From contig CAYFJC010000019.1 in the NCBI GenBank assembly GCA_964343355.1, positions 1 through 22,522 on the forward strand: 22,522 bases of DNA, written 5' to 3'. Within the stretch, counting starts at the first letter, position 1. Every line of letters begins with the position of its first letter. This DNA is from MED-G78 sp964343355 (GTDB taxonomy: Bacteria; Pseudomonadota; Gammaproteobacteria; Magnimaribacterales; D2472). The position numbers and the translations under genes were made by a program. Below are positions 1 to 7,810 of the stretch, in pieces. The notes under the pieces are model-generated. The model saw only the letters and a list, made by a program, of their open reading frames with translations. It searched no databases and was not told where the DNA came from.

Positions 1-2179
1 CTCTTTTTGCTCGAGAAGAAATGTAGTTTTCAAGATCCTTTATCTTTAAAGTTAAGAATCTTTTTCCACTCTCTATTCTTAAGCTGCTTGTATCTGCAAG
101 AAGAGCTATGTGACTCATAAATTCCTCACCAGACTCAAACTTTACTTTAGGTATATTTACAACTTTATTACCTTTGCCCTTCGGTAGAATTGGTAATTCT
201 GATAAAGGGAAAATAAGAAGCCTCCCTATATTTGAAGCTGCAACTATAAATCTATGGTCACCTTCTACCTTTAATCCCTTGAGCATCTTGGCTCCTTGTG
301 GAAGTTTCATAAATGCTTTGCCTGATTTTTTTGAAGAGACCATATTTTTAAATTCAGATACATAACCATAGCCGGCTGTATTAGTTATCATGAATTTCTC
401 TTCATCATTTCCAATGAGTGTTGACATGAACTCTACACCAGAATCTGCAGAAACTCTTCCTGTGATTGGATCCCCAAGACCTCGAGCTGATGGAAGTGTA
501 TGCCCAGCCATCGAATAAGCTTTACCTTGAGAATCTAGGAAAACTGCATTTTGATTATTTCTACCTCTACAAAAATCTTGCAAAGAATCATCACCTCTAT
601 AGCTTAACGTTGTTGGATCAATGTCGTGACCTTTTGCACTTCTTATCCAGCCCGCTGAGGATAAAATAACAGTAATAGGCTCAGTTACCAAAGTCTCTTC
701 TTCTGAGAAAACCTTTGCATTTGATTGACCTTCGATTGGAGAATTTCTTTCATCGCCATACTCATCTCTTATTTCAAGCAGCTCTTTCTTGATGAGCGTC
801 TTTAGCCTGCCTGATGATCCAAGTACTTTTTCTATTTCTTTTTGCTCATTAACCAATTTAGATTTTTCTTCTTCTAGTTTAATTTGTTCCAGCTTAGCTA
901 ACTGCCTTAGCTTAATTTCTAAGATTGCATTAGCTTGGATATCAGAAATCTTAAAATGTTTAATAATTTCTGGTTTGGGTTCATCGGACTCACGAATAAT
1001 TTTTATTACTTCATCTAAATCAAGATAAACAATAAGAAGCCCCTCAACTATATGAAGCCTGTCATTTACTTGGTCTAACCTATGCTCTAACTTTCTAGTA
1101 ACAGTATTTTTTCTAAAAGTAAGCCACTCTTTTATTAGCTCAACAAGAGAGAAAACCTTTGGGCTACCTTTAAGTGAAATAAGGTTCATATTAGCTCTAT
1201 AAGTTTTCTGTAAATCCGTAGAAGCAAAAAGATGATTCATTAAATCATCAGAATTAACTCTGTTAGATTTCATAGTAATTGCAAGTCTAATTGGTTCTTC
1301 ATGGTCTCCTTCATCGGTAAGATCAACAACCATAGGAATTTTTTTATTTTGCATTTGATCTGCGATTTGTTCCAATATCTTTGCACCAGATGCTTGGTAT
1401 GGCAGAGCATTAATAATTATTTGATTATCTTCCTTAGTCCATTTAGCCTGAATTTTATATCCGCCCCTTCCTGTTGTATAAATTTCATTTAGCTCATCAT
1501 CACTTATGATTAATTTGGCACCATTTGAAAAATCTGGCCCTTTAATATATTTTAAAATATCAGTTAAATCAGAAGAAGGGTTTTCTAGCATGTGGACAGT
1601 AGCATCTATAACTTCATTTAAATTATGAGAAGGTATATCTGTTGCCATCCCAACTGCAATACCTGAAGTTCCATTTAAAAGTATTGAAGGTACTTTTGCT
1701 GGAAAAATAATTGGTTCTAATAAAGAGCCATCAAAATTTGGTTGCCAATCGACTGTCCCATACTTTAATTCTTCAAGTAATAAATTAGCAAACTTTGTAA
1801 GTTTTGACTCTGTATATCGCATTGCTGCAAATGATTTAGGATCATCTTGAGAACCCCAGTTGCCTTGTCCATCTACCAAAGGGTATCTAAATGAAAAACT
1901 CTGTGCCATTAATACCATGGCTTCATAAGCCGCACCATCTCCATGAGGATGAAATTTCCCAATTACATCACCAACTGTTCTAGCTGATTTTTTATATTTT
2001 GCTCCAGCATTAAGACCAAGCTCTGACATGGCATAAAGTATTCTTCTCTGAACTGGCTTAAGGCCATCACCAATATTAGGCAATGCTCTATCAAGAATGA
2101 CGTACATCGCATAATTGAGGTATGACTCTTCTGCATACTTTTTAAGGCTTATTGATTGATTTTTATCTTCTGCTTTCAT
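1..2179 (-). CDS. parC: DNA topoisomerase IV subunit A (ParC), C-terminus cut off by the window edge
   Basis: ParC is the DNA-cleaving subunit of topoisomerase IV, which decatenates daughter chromosomes. The frame is open without a stop from the ATG at 2179 to the left edge, giving about 726 residues; E. coli ParC is about 752, so only a short C-terminal piece is missing. The N-terminal winged-helix region has the DGLKPVQRRILYAM and HPHGDGAAYEAM motifs, and the catalytic tyrosine is Tyr122 within AAMRYTES. The C-terminal part has repeated beta-pinwheel-like blades. The start lies 4 nt after the parE stop, so the two genes are almost certainly one transcript. At the position of E. coli Ser80, in the quinolone-contact helix, this protein has Gly82; the acidic partner Glu86 is kept. 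Assignment to ParC rather than GyrA rests on pairing with parE and on ParC-like wording of the cleavage domain. Confidence 0.95.
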   Translation of the reverse strand, partial: MKAEDKNQSISLKKYAEESYLNYAMYVILDRALPNIGDGLKPVQRRILYAMSELGLNAGAKYKKSARTVGDVIGKFHPHGDGAAYEAMVLMAQSFSFRYPLVDGQGNWGSQDDPKSFAAMRYTESKLTKFANLLLEELKYGTVDWQPNFDGSLLEPIIFPAKVPSILLNGTSGIAVGMATDIPSHNLNEVIDATVHMLENPSSDLTDILKYIKGPDFSNGAKLIISDDELNEIYTTGRGGYKIQAKWTKEDNQIIINALPYQASGAKILEQIADQMQNKKIPMVVDLTDEGDHEEPIRLAITMKSNRVNSDDLMNHLFASTDLQKTYRANMNLISLKGSPKVFSLVELIKEWLTFRKNTVTRKLEHRLDQVNDRLHIVEGLLIVYLDLDEVIKIIRESDEPKPEIIKHFKISDIQANAILEIKLRQLAKLEQIKLEEEKSKLVNEQKEIEKVLGSSGRLKTLIKKELLEIRDEYGDERNSPIEGQSNAKVFSEEETLVTEPITVILSSAGWIRSAKGHDIDPTTLSYRGDDSLQDFCRGRNNQNAVFLDSQGKAYSMAGHTLPSARGLGDPITGRVSADSGVEFMSTLIGNDEEKFMITNTAGYGYVSEFKNMVSSKKSGKAFMKLPQGAKMLKGLKVEGDHRFIVAASNIGRLLIFPLSELPILPKGKGNKVVNIPKVKFESGEEFMSHIALLADTSSLRIESGKRFLTLKIKDLENYISSRAKR

Positions 2180-2183
2180 AATT

Positions 2184-4076
2184 TTAAACTTTTACTAAGC
2201 TACCTTTTTTTTCTAACCACTCTTTTCTATCAGGCGCTCTCTTTTTTGCTAACAATAAATCCATAACTGAATTTGCATTATCATTAGGCGAGATAGTTAA
2301 GTTCACTAACTGTCGAGTTGCTGGATCCATTACTGTCTCACGAAGTTGGGGAGGATTCATTTCTCCTAAACCTTTAAATCTTTGAATATTAATTTTCGGT
2401 TTACCTTTTCTAGATTTAAGATCCTTAACTATAGTTTCTCTTTGAGCATCATCGAGAGCATAAAAGACTTCTTTAGCACAATCAATTCTATAAAGAGGAG
2501 GCATTGATACATATATTCTACCTTGTTGAACAAGCGGCTTATAGTGTTGCAGGAATAATGCACATAGTAAGGTTGCTATGTGAAGACCATCAGAATCTGC
2601 ATCAGCTAATATACAAATTTTTCCATATCTTAGACCGCTTATATCTGGATTTCCTGGAAGTACCCCAATTGCTGTTGATAGGTTTTTAATTTCTTGTGAT
2701 TTAATAATTTCTGCACTCTCAAGTTCCCAAGTATTTAAAATCTTCCCTCTTAAAGGCATGATTGCCTGAAATGATCTCTCGCGTGCTTGCTTGGCTGAGC
2801 CACCTGCTGAATCTCCTTCTACTAAAAATAGCTCTGTTTTGTTTAAATCTTCACTATTACAATCAGATAATTTTCCAGGAAGCGCTGGCCCTCTAAAAGA
2901 TTTTTTTCTTTCAACAGTTTTTGAGGCTTTAGCTCTAAGTTGTGCTGAATTAATTGCTAATTCAGCAATTTTCTCACCCTCTTCAGTATGCTTATTGAAC
3001 CAAATACTTAAAACATCCTTGGTAACTGAGCTCACAAAAGACATATGATCTTTTGAATCTAATCTTTCTTTAGTTTGTCCTGCAAATTGAGGATTCTGTA
3101 GCTTTGAAGAAACTACAAATATAGAATTACTAATAACATCATCTGCAGCTATCTTTAATCCTTTTGGTAATAAATTTCTGTATTCACAGAATTCTTTTAG
3201 CGCCTCTAATAGACCAGATTTAAAGCCATTAAAATGTGAGCCACCCTGGAGGGTTGGAATTAAATTAACGTAGGTTTCATTGAGTAACTCTTTGCGAGGA
3301 TTTTTTGACCAATTTATTGCAAATTCAACTTCTTGCGTATCTGATGATTTAGAGCAAACAATTGACTCATCTATTAATAAGTCTACATCAGAAGAAGATT
3401 CAGATAAGTAGCTACTAAGACCTTCTTCATATAACCATCTAATTTTTTCCGATTTCTTTTCATCTAAGAAATCTATTTGAAGTCCCGGGCATAAGACTGC
3501 TTTGGCTTTTAATAGATGCTTGAGATGTTTCTTTTGTATTTTATCAGTCTCAAAGTAACTACTATTTGGGATGAATCTTATAGTTGTTCCTGAATTTTGA
3601 ACTCCAACTTCACCTATTTGATGAAGTTCCTTAGTTTTCTCACCATCAGCAAAATCTATTTGAAATTCCTTGGAATCTCTTCTTATTTTAACCTCAAGCT
3701 TTGCAGATAATGCATTTACGACAGAGACTCCAACCCCATGGAGACCGCCTGAAAAATTATATTCATTGCCTGAAAATTTAGCACCAGCATGAAGTTTACA
3801 CATGATTAGTTCAACTCCTGAAACCTTATGCTCAGGATGAATATCAACGGGCATACCTCTTCCATCATCTGAAATTTGTATAAAACCGTCCTTACATAAA
3901 GTAACTTTTATCTTAGAGCAGTGTCCAGAGAGGGCTTCATCAACTGAATTATCAAGAACTTCTTGGATAAGATGGTTTGGACAACTTGTATCCGTATACA
4001 TTCCAGGTCTTTTTCTTACAGGATCTAAGCCGGATAAAACTTCGATTGCCCTAGAGTCATATGAACTTGTACTCAA
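2184..4076 (-). CDS. parE: DNA topoisomerase IV subunit B (ParE), TTG start
   Basis: ParE is the ATPase subunit of topoisomerase IV; ATP-driven dimerisation captures the transported DNA segment. The 630 residues match the usual ParE length. The GHKL ATPase domain shows DNSVDEA (Mg/ATP), DDGRGMP and GGLHGVGVSVVNALS near residues 40-120. The TOPRIM domain shows EGDSAGGSA and then DADSDGLHI, whose acidic residues hold catalytic Mg; the DSDGLHI wording is ParE-like rather than GyrB-like. The start is TTG at 4076: an in-frame stop lies just upstream (4083-4085), the nearby ATG is out of frame, an AAGGT sits a few bases before TTG, and the resulting N-terminus aligns with E. coli ParE. Its promoter must lie in the 257-nt divergent space shared with the TolC gene. 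Confidence 0.96.
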   Translation of the reverse strand: MSTSSYDSRAIEVLSGLDPVRKRPGMYTDTSCPNHLIQEVLDNSVDEALSGHCSKIKVTLCKDGFIQISDDGRGMPVDIHPEHKVSGVELIMCKLHAGAKFSGNEYNFSGGLHGVGVSVVNALSAKLEVKIRRDSKEFQIDFADGEKTKELHQIGEVGVQNSGTTIRFIPNSSYFETDKIQKKHLKHLLKAKAVLCPGLQIDFLDEKKSEKIRWLYEEGLSSYLSESSSDVDLLIDESIVCSKSSDTQEVEFAINWSKNPRKELLNETYVNLIPTLQGGSHFNGFKSGLLEALKEFCEYRNLLPKGLKIAADDVISNSIFVVSSKLQNPQFAGQTKERLDSKDHMSFVSSVTKDVLSIWFNKHTEEGEKIAELAINSAQLRAKASKTVERKKSFRGPALPGKLSDCNSEDLNKTELFLVEGDSAGGSAKQARERSFQAIMPLRGKILNTWELESAEIIKSQEIKNLSTAIGVLPGNPDISGLRYGKICILADADSDGLHIATLLCALFLQHYKPLVQQGRIYVSMPPLYRIDCAKEVFYALDDAQRETIVKDLKSRKGKPKINIQRFKGLGEMNPPQLRETVMDPATRQLVNLTISPNDNANSVMDLLLAKKRAPDRKEWLEKKGSLVKV

Positions 4077-4333
4077 CTTACGCTACCTTGTATGTTAGTG
4101 AAACTTGTTCTAGTTGGGTCATACTTTATCTGATTGAACTTATTGATGATATTCTACTCTAAGATAGGCAGATAACTTTTAATAATTAGTTTAATTACTA
4201 GATTTTTTATTAAAAACTTTCAGAAAAAGCCTTTATTGACAATCTATGTCTAAAAGGTGTTTAATGTTGTCACTGTAAACATCATATAAATTAATGACAA
4301 GTTTGCTTTACATATATTACAATAGTACAAATT
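4077..4333. promoter_or_regulatory. Divergent intergenic region parE / tolC-like, with one candidate promoter
   Basis: This AT-rich spacer must contain promoters for parE (leftward) and the TolC-like gene (rightward). On the plus strand TTGACA at 4236-4241 is a perfect -35 hexamer; the best -10 is the weaker TTTAAT at 4260-4265 with an 18-nt spacer. A TATATT at 4313-4318 is close to the TolC start but has no good -35. I see no clear terminator or operator. The sequence directly before the TolC ATG lacks a recognisable Shine-Dalgarno motif, which is common in such AT-rich genomes. Confidence 0.35.
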
Positions 4334-5656
4334 ATGAAAAACTTAATTCTTACATCCCTTCTAGTAGTATCTGGAATTGCCTCATCTGAAAATATTATTG
4401 ATATTTATAATGAAGCTTTAGAAAATGATCCTACCTATAGAGCAGCAGAATTTTCGCTTTTATCAGGAAAAGAATTTGTTGTTCAAGGAAGAGCTGGATT
4501 AATGCCAAGTGTATCCATTAGCGGAAGCACTAACTGGAATGAATCCTATCAAGATGGAAATTTAAGTAATGAATACAATAGTTTTTCTTCATCAGCTCGT
4601 CTTACTCAACCACTAATAAGATTAGATTCATGGTTCCAATATAAAAGATCGCAAGCTTTAACAGATGCTGCTGAAGCAGATTTTGGTTACGAGCAACAAA
4701 ACTTAGTTGTAAGAACTGCGGAGTTGTATTTTGGTGTTTTGAGAACAATTGATAACCTAAATGCATCAAAGTCAGAAGAGAAAGCAATTAAAAAACAACT
4801 TGATCAAGCTAAACAGCGATATGAAGTTGGTCTTTCTGCTATTACTGGGGTTCAAGAAGCACAGCTTGCTTATGATCTGAGCTTGGCTGCAAGAATTAGA
4901 ACTGAAGGCGCAGTTTTCTCAGCAAGAGAAGCTCTTAATGCTTTAATAGGAAGAGAAGTTTATAGCATTGATCCGTTAGGAGATAGTCTTCCAATTGTTA
5001 ATCCTTCACCTTCATCAAAACAAGACTGGGTTAATCTAGCTATAAAAAGTAACTATAGATTAAAAGCTGCAAAACTAAGAAGGGATGCTTCAAAAAATTC
5101 TGCTAGAGGAGCTGCCTCAGATCATTTACCTAAATTAGATATTGTTGGCTCTGCCTCCAAATCAGAAACGAATCAATATTATATTGATGACTTTGATGCT
5201 CCGGTTCTTATTTCTGTTCCTCAGGAAACTGAGCGAAGAAGTTACAGCATCCAATTTAGTATGCCTATATTCCAAGGTGGTTCTGTGAATTCAAGACGTA
5301 AACAGGCCTATGCAAATTATGATAAATCAATTGAAGATACCCTATTCATTGAAAGATCAGTTATCCAACAAGTAAGATCTGAATATTCAAATGTACTATC
5401 CCTGGTTGCAAGTGTTAATGCTCAGGAACAAGCGGTTGTTTCTGCAACTAGCGCTCTTGAAGCTACAAAAGTGGGTTATGAAGTTGGTACACGAAATATT
5501 GTTGATTTATTGCAATCAGAAAAAAATCTATACAGTGCTGAAAGGAACCTAGCTAATGCAAAATATGACTACATTCTTTCAAATCTAAGGCTAGGGCTTG
5601 CTGCTGGAAACTTAGAACCTGAAAATATTGCTGATATAAATAATTTTCTAAATTAA
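4334..5656 (+). CDS. tolC: TolC-family outer-membrane efflux/secretion channel
   Basis: TolC proteins are trimeric outer-membrane tunnels that join inner-membrane pumps or type I secretion systems to the outside. The 440-residue product starts with a signal peptide (about residues 1-18, ending near ASS) and then the typical opening IIDIYNEALENDPTYRAAE. The two homologous halves are visible, each with long heptad-rich helices and beta strands: SVSISGSTNWNE in the first half and YSIQFSMPIFQGG in the second. The second half carries the family motif VGTRNIVDLLQSEKNLYSAE. No membrane-fusion or pump gene is adjacent, which is usual for a tolC that serves several systems. Its stop shares an A with the mutM start (TAATG), so the two genes are probably co-transcribed although functionally unrelated. 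Paralogues exist in this family, so the exact partner pump is unknown. Confidence 0.9.
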   Translation: MKNLILTSLLVVSGIASSENIIDIYNEALENDPTYRAAEFSLLSGKEFVVQGRAGLMPSVSISGSTNWNESYQDGNLSNEYNSFSSSARLTQPLIRLDSWFQYKRSQALTDAAEADFGYEQQNLVVRTAELYFGVLRTIDNLNASKSEEKAIKKQLDQAKQRYEVGLSAITGVQEAQLAYDLSLAARIRTEGAVFSAREALNALIGREVYSIDPLGDSLPIVNPSPSSKQDWVNLAIKSNYRLKAAKLRRDASKNSARGAASDHLPKLDIVGSASKSETNQYYIDDFDAPVLISVPQETERRSYSIQFSMPIFQGGSVNSRRKQAYANYDKSIEDTLFIERSVIQQVRSEYSNVLSLVASVNAQEQAVVSATSALEATKVGYEVGTRNIVDLLQSEKNLYSAERNLANAKYDYILSNLRLGLAAGNLEPENIADINNFLN

Positions 5657-6465
5657 TGCCTGAGCTACCTGAGGTAGAAACAACACTAAGAGCAATTAAG
5701 TCTTTTGAAGAAAAGATTGTAGAGTCTATTAGTATTCATAATCCAAATCTTAGATGGCTTGTTGATAAAAATATCAGTCAAAAATTATCGGGTAAAAAAA
5801 TTAATCAGATCTTCAGAAGGGCAAAGTATCTAATCTTTGATTTTGATGATTACCAATTAATAGTTCATTTAGGTATGTCGGGTACCTTAAGAATAATGAA
5901 TAAAAAAGATAATTTTTTTAAAAAGCATGATCATGCTGAACTAATATTTAAAGACAATAAATTAATCTATAACGATCCTAGGAGATTTGGTTCAATCCAT
6001 GTAACTAAATCATACAAAGATCATTTTTTAATTTCTAGCCTTGGTCCTGAACCTTTATCTAGATCTTTTTCTGAGGATTATTTATTTAAAAAAATTCAGA
6101 ATTCAAAAACGAATATAAAAAACTTTATTATGAATCAGAAGAATGTTGTTGGAATTGGAAATATATACGCTTCAGAAATTTTATTTAGATCTTCTATTGA
6201 CCCTAGAAGAGTAGCTCAAACTATCTCTAATTCTGAATGCAGTTTAATTATCAATAATTCTAAGATTGTTCTTAAAGAGGCAATAAAAGTTGGTGGAACT
6301 ACTCTAAAAGACTTTTTTTCAGCAGAAGGTTCGGCGGGTTATTTCAAGATACAGCTCAATGTATATGATAGAGAGAATGAGGTTTGTGTAAATTGTGAAG
6401 ATCTAATTAGTAAAATTACTCAAAATCAAAGAGCATCATACTTTTGCAATAGTTGTCAGAGTTAA
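5656..6465 (+). CDS. mutM: Formamidopyrimidine-DNA glycosylase (MutM/Fpg)
   Basis: MutM removes oxidised purines such as 8-oxoguanine from DNA and nicks the backbone by its lyase activity. The 269-residue length is standard. After Met removal the N-terminal proline (PELPEVETT) is the catalytic nucleophile, followed by the essential Glu3. Lys57 sits in RRAKYLIF, the DNA-contacting loop. The helix-two-turn-helix region reads VVGIGNIYASEILF, and the C-terminal zinc finger has Cys244, Cys247, Cys264 and Cys267 with QRASYFCNSCQ. All key residues are present, so it should be active. It overlaps the tolC-like stop by one base and overlaps the end of the convergent coaD by 4 bp, so the 3' ends of the two transcripts must be antisense to each other. 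Confidence 0.97.
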   Translation: MPELPEVETTLRAIKSFEEKIVESISIHNPNLRWLVDKNISQKLSGKKINQIFRRAKYLIFDFDDYQLIVHLGMSGTLRIMNKKDNFFKKHDHAELIFKDNKLIYNDPRRFGSIHVTKSYKDHFLISSLGPEPLSRSFSEDYLFKKIQNSKTNIKNFIMNQKNVVGIGNIYASEILFRSSIDPRRVAQTISNSECSLIINNSKIVLKEAIKVGGTTLKDFFSAEGSAGYFKIQLNVYDRENEVCVNCEDLISKITQNQRASYFCNSCQS

Positions 6466-6944
6466 ACTAAAAGTTTTGCTTTAAGAGCTTGATCAATATT
6501 GGGATGTACAAACCTTGATACATCACCCTTTAATTCAGCAATTTCTTTTACAAGACTTGAAGATACATAAATCAAAGTATCTTTAGGCGTCAGGAAAATA
6601 CTCTCGATATCAGGAGCTAAGGATCTATTCATGGTAGCTAGCTGAAATTCATACTCAAAATCTGCAACTGCTCTTAGGCCTCTTATAATTGCACAAGCTT
6701 TATGATCCCTTGCTAACTCAACAGTTAATTTTCTTGAGAAACTTACTGTTTCTATTTTTGGATGGTCGGAATAAATTGACTCAGTCATGCTAAGTCTCTC
6801 TTCTAATGTAAATAAGGGCTTTTTGGATTGGCTTTCAGCTACAGCAAGAATCACTTTATCAAAAATGCCACAAGCTCTTTCAATAATATCCATATGTCCA
6901 AATGTAATTGGATCAAATGAACCGGGATATATAGCAACTTTCAT
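6462..6944 (-). CDS. coaD: Phosphopantetheine adenylyltransferase (CoaD)
   Basis: CoaD makes dephospho-CoA from 4'-phosphopantetheine and ATP, the penultimate step of coenzyme A synthesis in the cytoplasm. The 160-residue length is normal. The nucleotidylyltransferase signature is YPGSFDPITFGH with the TxGH motif at Thr14-His17, and the second ATP-binding motif is VSSSLVKEIA near the C-terminus. The central RGLRAVADFEYEFQLA segment is characteristic of CoaD. It is the last gene of a probable leftward run (DUF4212, symporter, SGNH hydrolase, coaD), separated from the hydrolase by 62 nt, which may hold its own promoter. Nothing is unusual in the protein. Confidence 0.97.
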   Translation of the reverse strand: MKVAIYPGSFDPITFGHMDIIERACGIFDKVILAVAESQSKKPLFTLEERLSMTESIYSDHPKIETVSFSRKLTVELARDHKACAIIRGLRAVADFEYEFQLATMNRSLAPDIESIFLTPKDTLIYVSSSLVKEIAELKGDVSRFVHPNIDQALKAKLLV

Positions 6945-7006
6945 ACAATGATCATACTAAACATTATTTATATATCAAAACTTTTATACATTCTTGTTTT
7001 CTATGA

Positions 7007-7798
7007 CTATCTATTAAAAAACTCTTTGACGGTCTTATCAGCTACTTCTTGAAGAAATTTTTGATCTTCATTACTAATATCGCCATAGTAATTATATTGA
7101 ATTTCTGAAGATGGTCTCTTGAAAATAGTTGCATAGAGAACACATGCTGAAAGATAAGTTCCAAGAATATCTGGATGACTACCATCATAAGATTTATGAA
7201 GCTGTATATCAGGTCTCGCTTTATAAGCATTTATATATGCAATCCCGATTGGGGCAACCAAGGCGTCATAGTCATTTGCTGCTTTTATATAGGTGTATCT
7301 TATTTTTTCTATCATTCCTGGGTCATATAACTCATGAGGCGGAACATAGGCATGCGTCATGTAAAGCAATGCCTCTCCTCCACTATCTTTAATTTTAGCA
7401 ATCATTTTTTTTGCGTTTAGATTAAAAGATTTTCTTGAAGCTTTATCCAAAACTTCTGCACTTCCGCCTTGCAAAATAACCAATTGAAATGGTTTATTGA
7501 TTCCAATATTTTTAGAATCAAGTAAATGATCTAAATTATGATGCGCCAACCTAGAGCCGCCTATGGTTGCAGACTTATAACCAAAGAACTCTTTTCTCTC
7601 AGGATTCTGCTCTTCTGCCATTCTTCTTAAATGATTATGAAGACTATCGTTATAGTAAAGATAACTATTACCAACAAAAAGAATCCTTTCAGGGCTCGAG
7701 TTTTTTAAAGAAATTACGTCTACTTCCAATAGTTCCAATGATTCTGAATGTACAAAAGAAAAACTGAAAGATAATATTAATGTTGTTATGTATTTCAT
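7007..7798 (-). CDS. Secreted SGNH-hydrolase-like protein (possible esterase)
   Basis: The 263-residue product has a signal peptide (about residues 1-18) and then features of the SGNH hydrolase fold. Block I reads ILFVGNSYLYYND, with Ser45 as the likely nucleophile in a GNS version of the usual GDS. The block II glycine is in ATIGGSRL near residue 80. Block III appears as VILQGG (Gln110) in place of GxND. Block V is DGSHPDILGTYLSA, with Asp205 and His208 as the remaining triad. The GNSY start and the SHP-x-x-x-G-x-Y-L end resemble the DUF4886-type branch, many members of which are uncharacterised. It follows the symporter gene by 12 nt, with an AGGAAT overlapping the symporter stop as its ribosome site, so it is likely co-expressed. 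Substrate is unknown; an ester or acetyl group released in the periplasm is one idea. Confidence 0.72.
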   Translation of the reverse strand: MKYITTLILSFSFSFVHSESLELLEVDVISLKNSSPERILFVGNSYLYYNDSLHNHLRRMAEEQNPERKEFFGYKSATIGGSRLAHHNLDHLLDSKNIGINKPFQLVILQGGSAEVLDKASRKSFNLNAKKMIAKIKDSGGEALLYMTHAYVPPHELYDPGMIEKIRYTYIKAANDYDALVAPIGIAYINAYKARPDIQLHKSYDGSHPDILGTYLSACVLYATIFKRPSSEIQYNYYGDISNEDQKFLQEVADKTVKEFFNR

Positions 7799-7810
7799 TT
7801 TTTATTCCTA

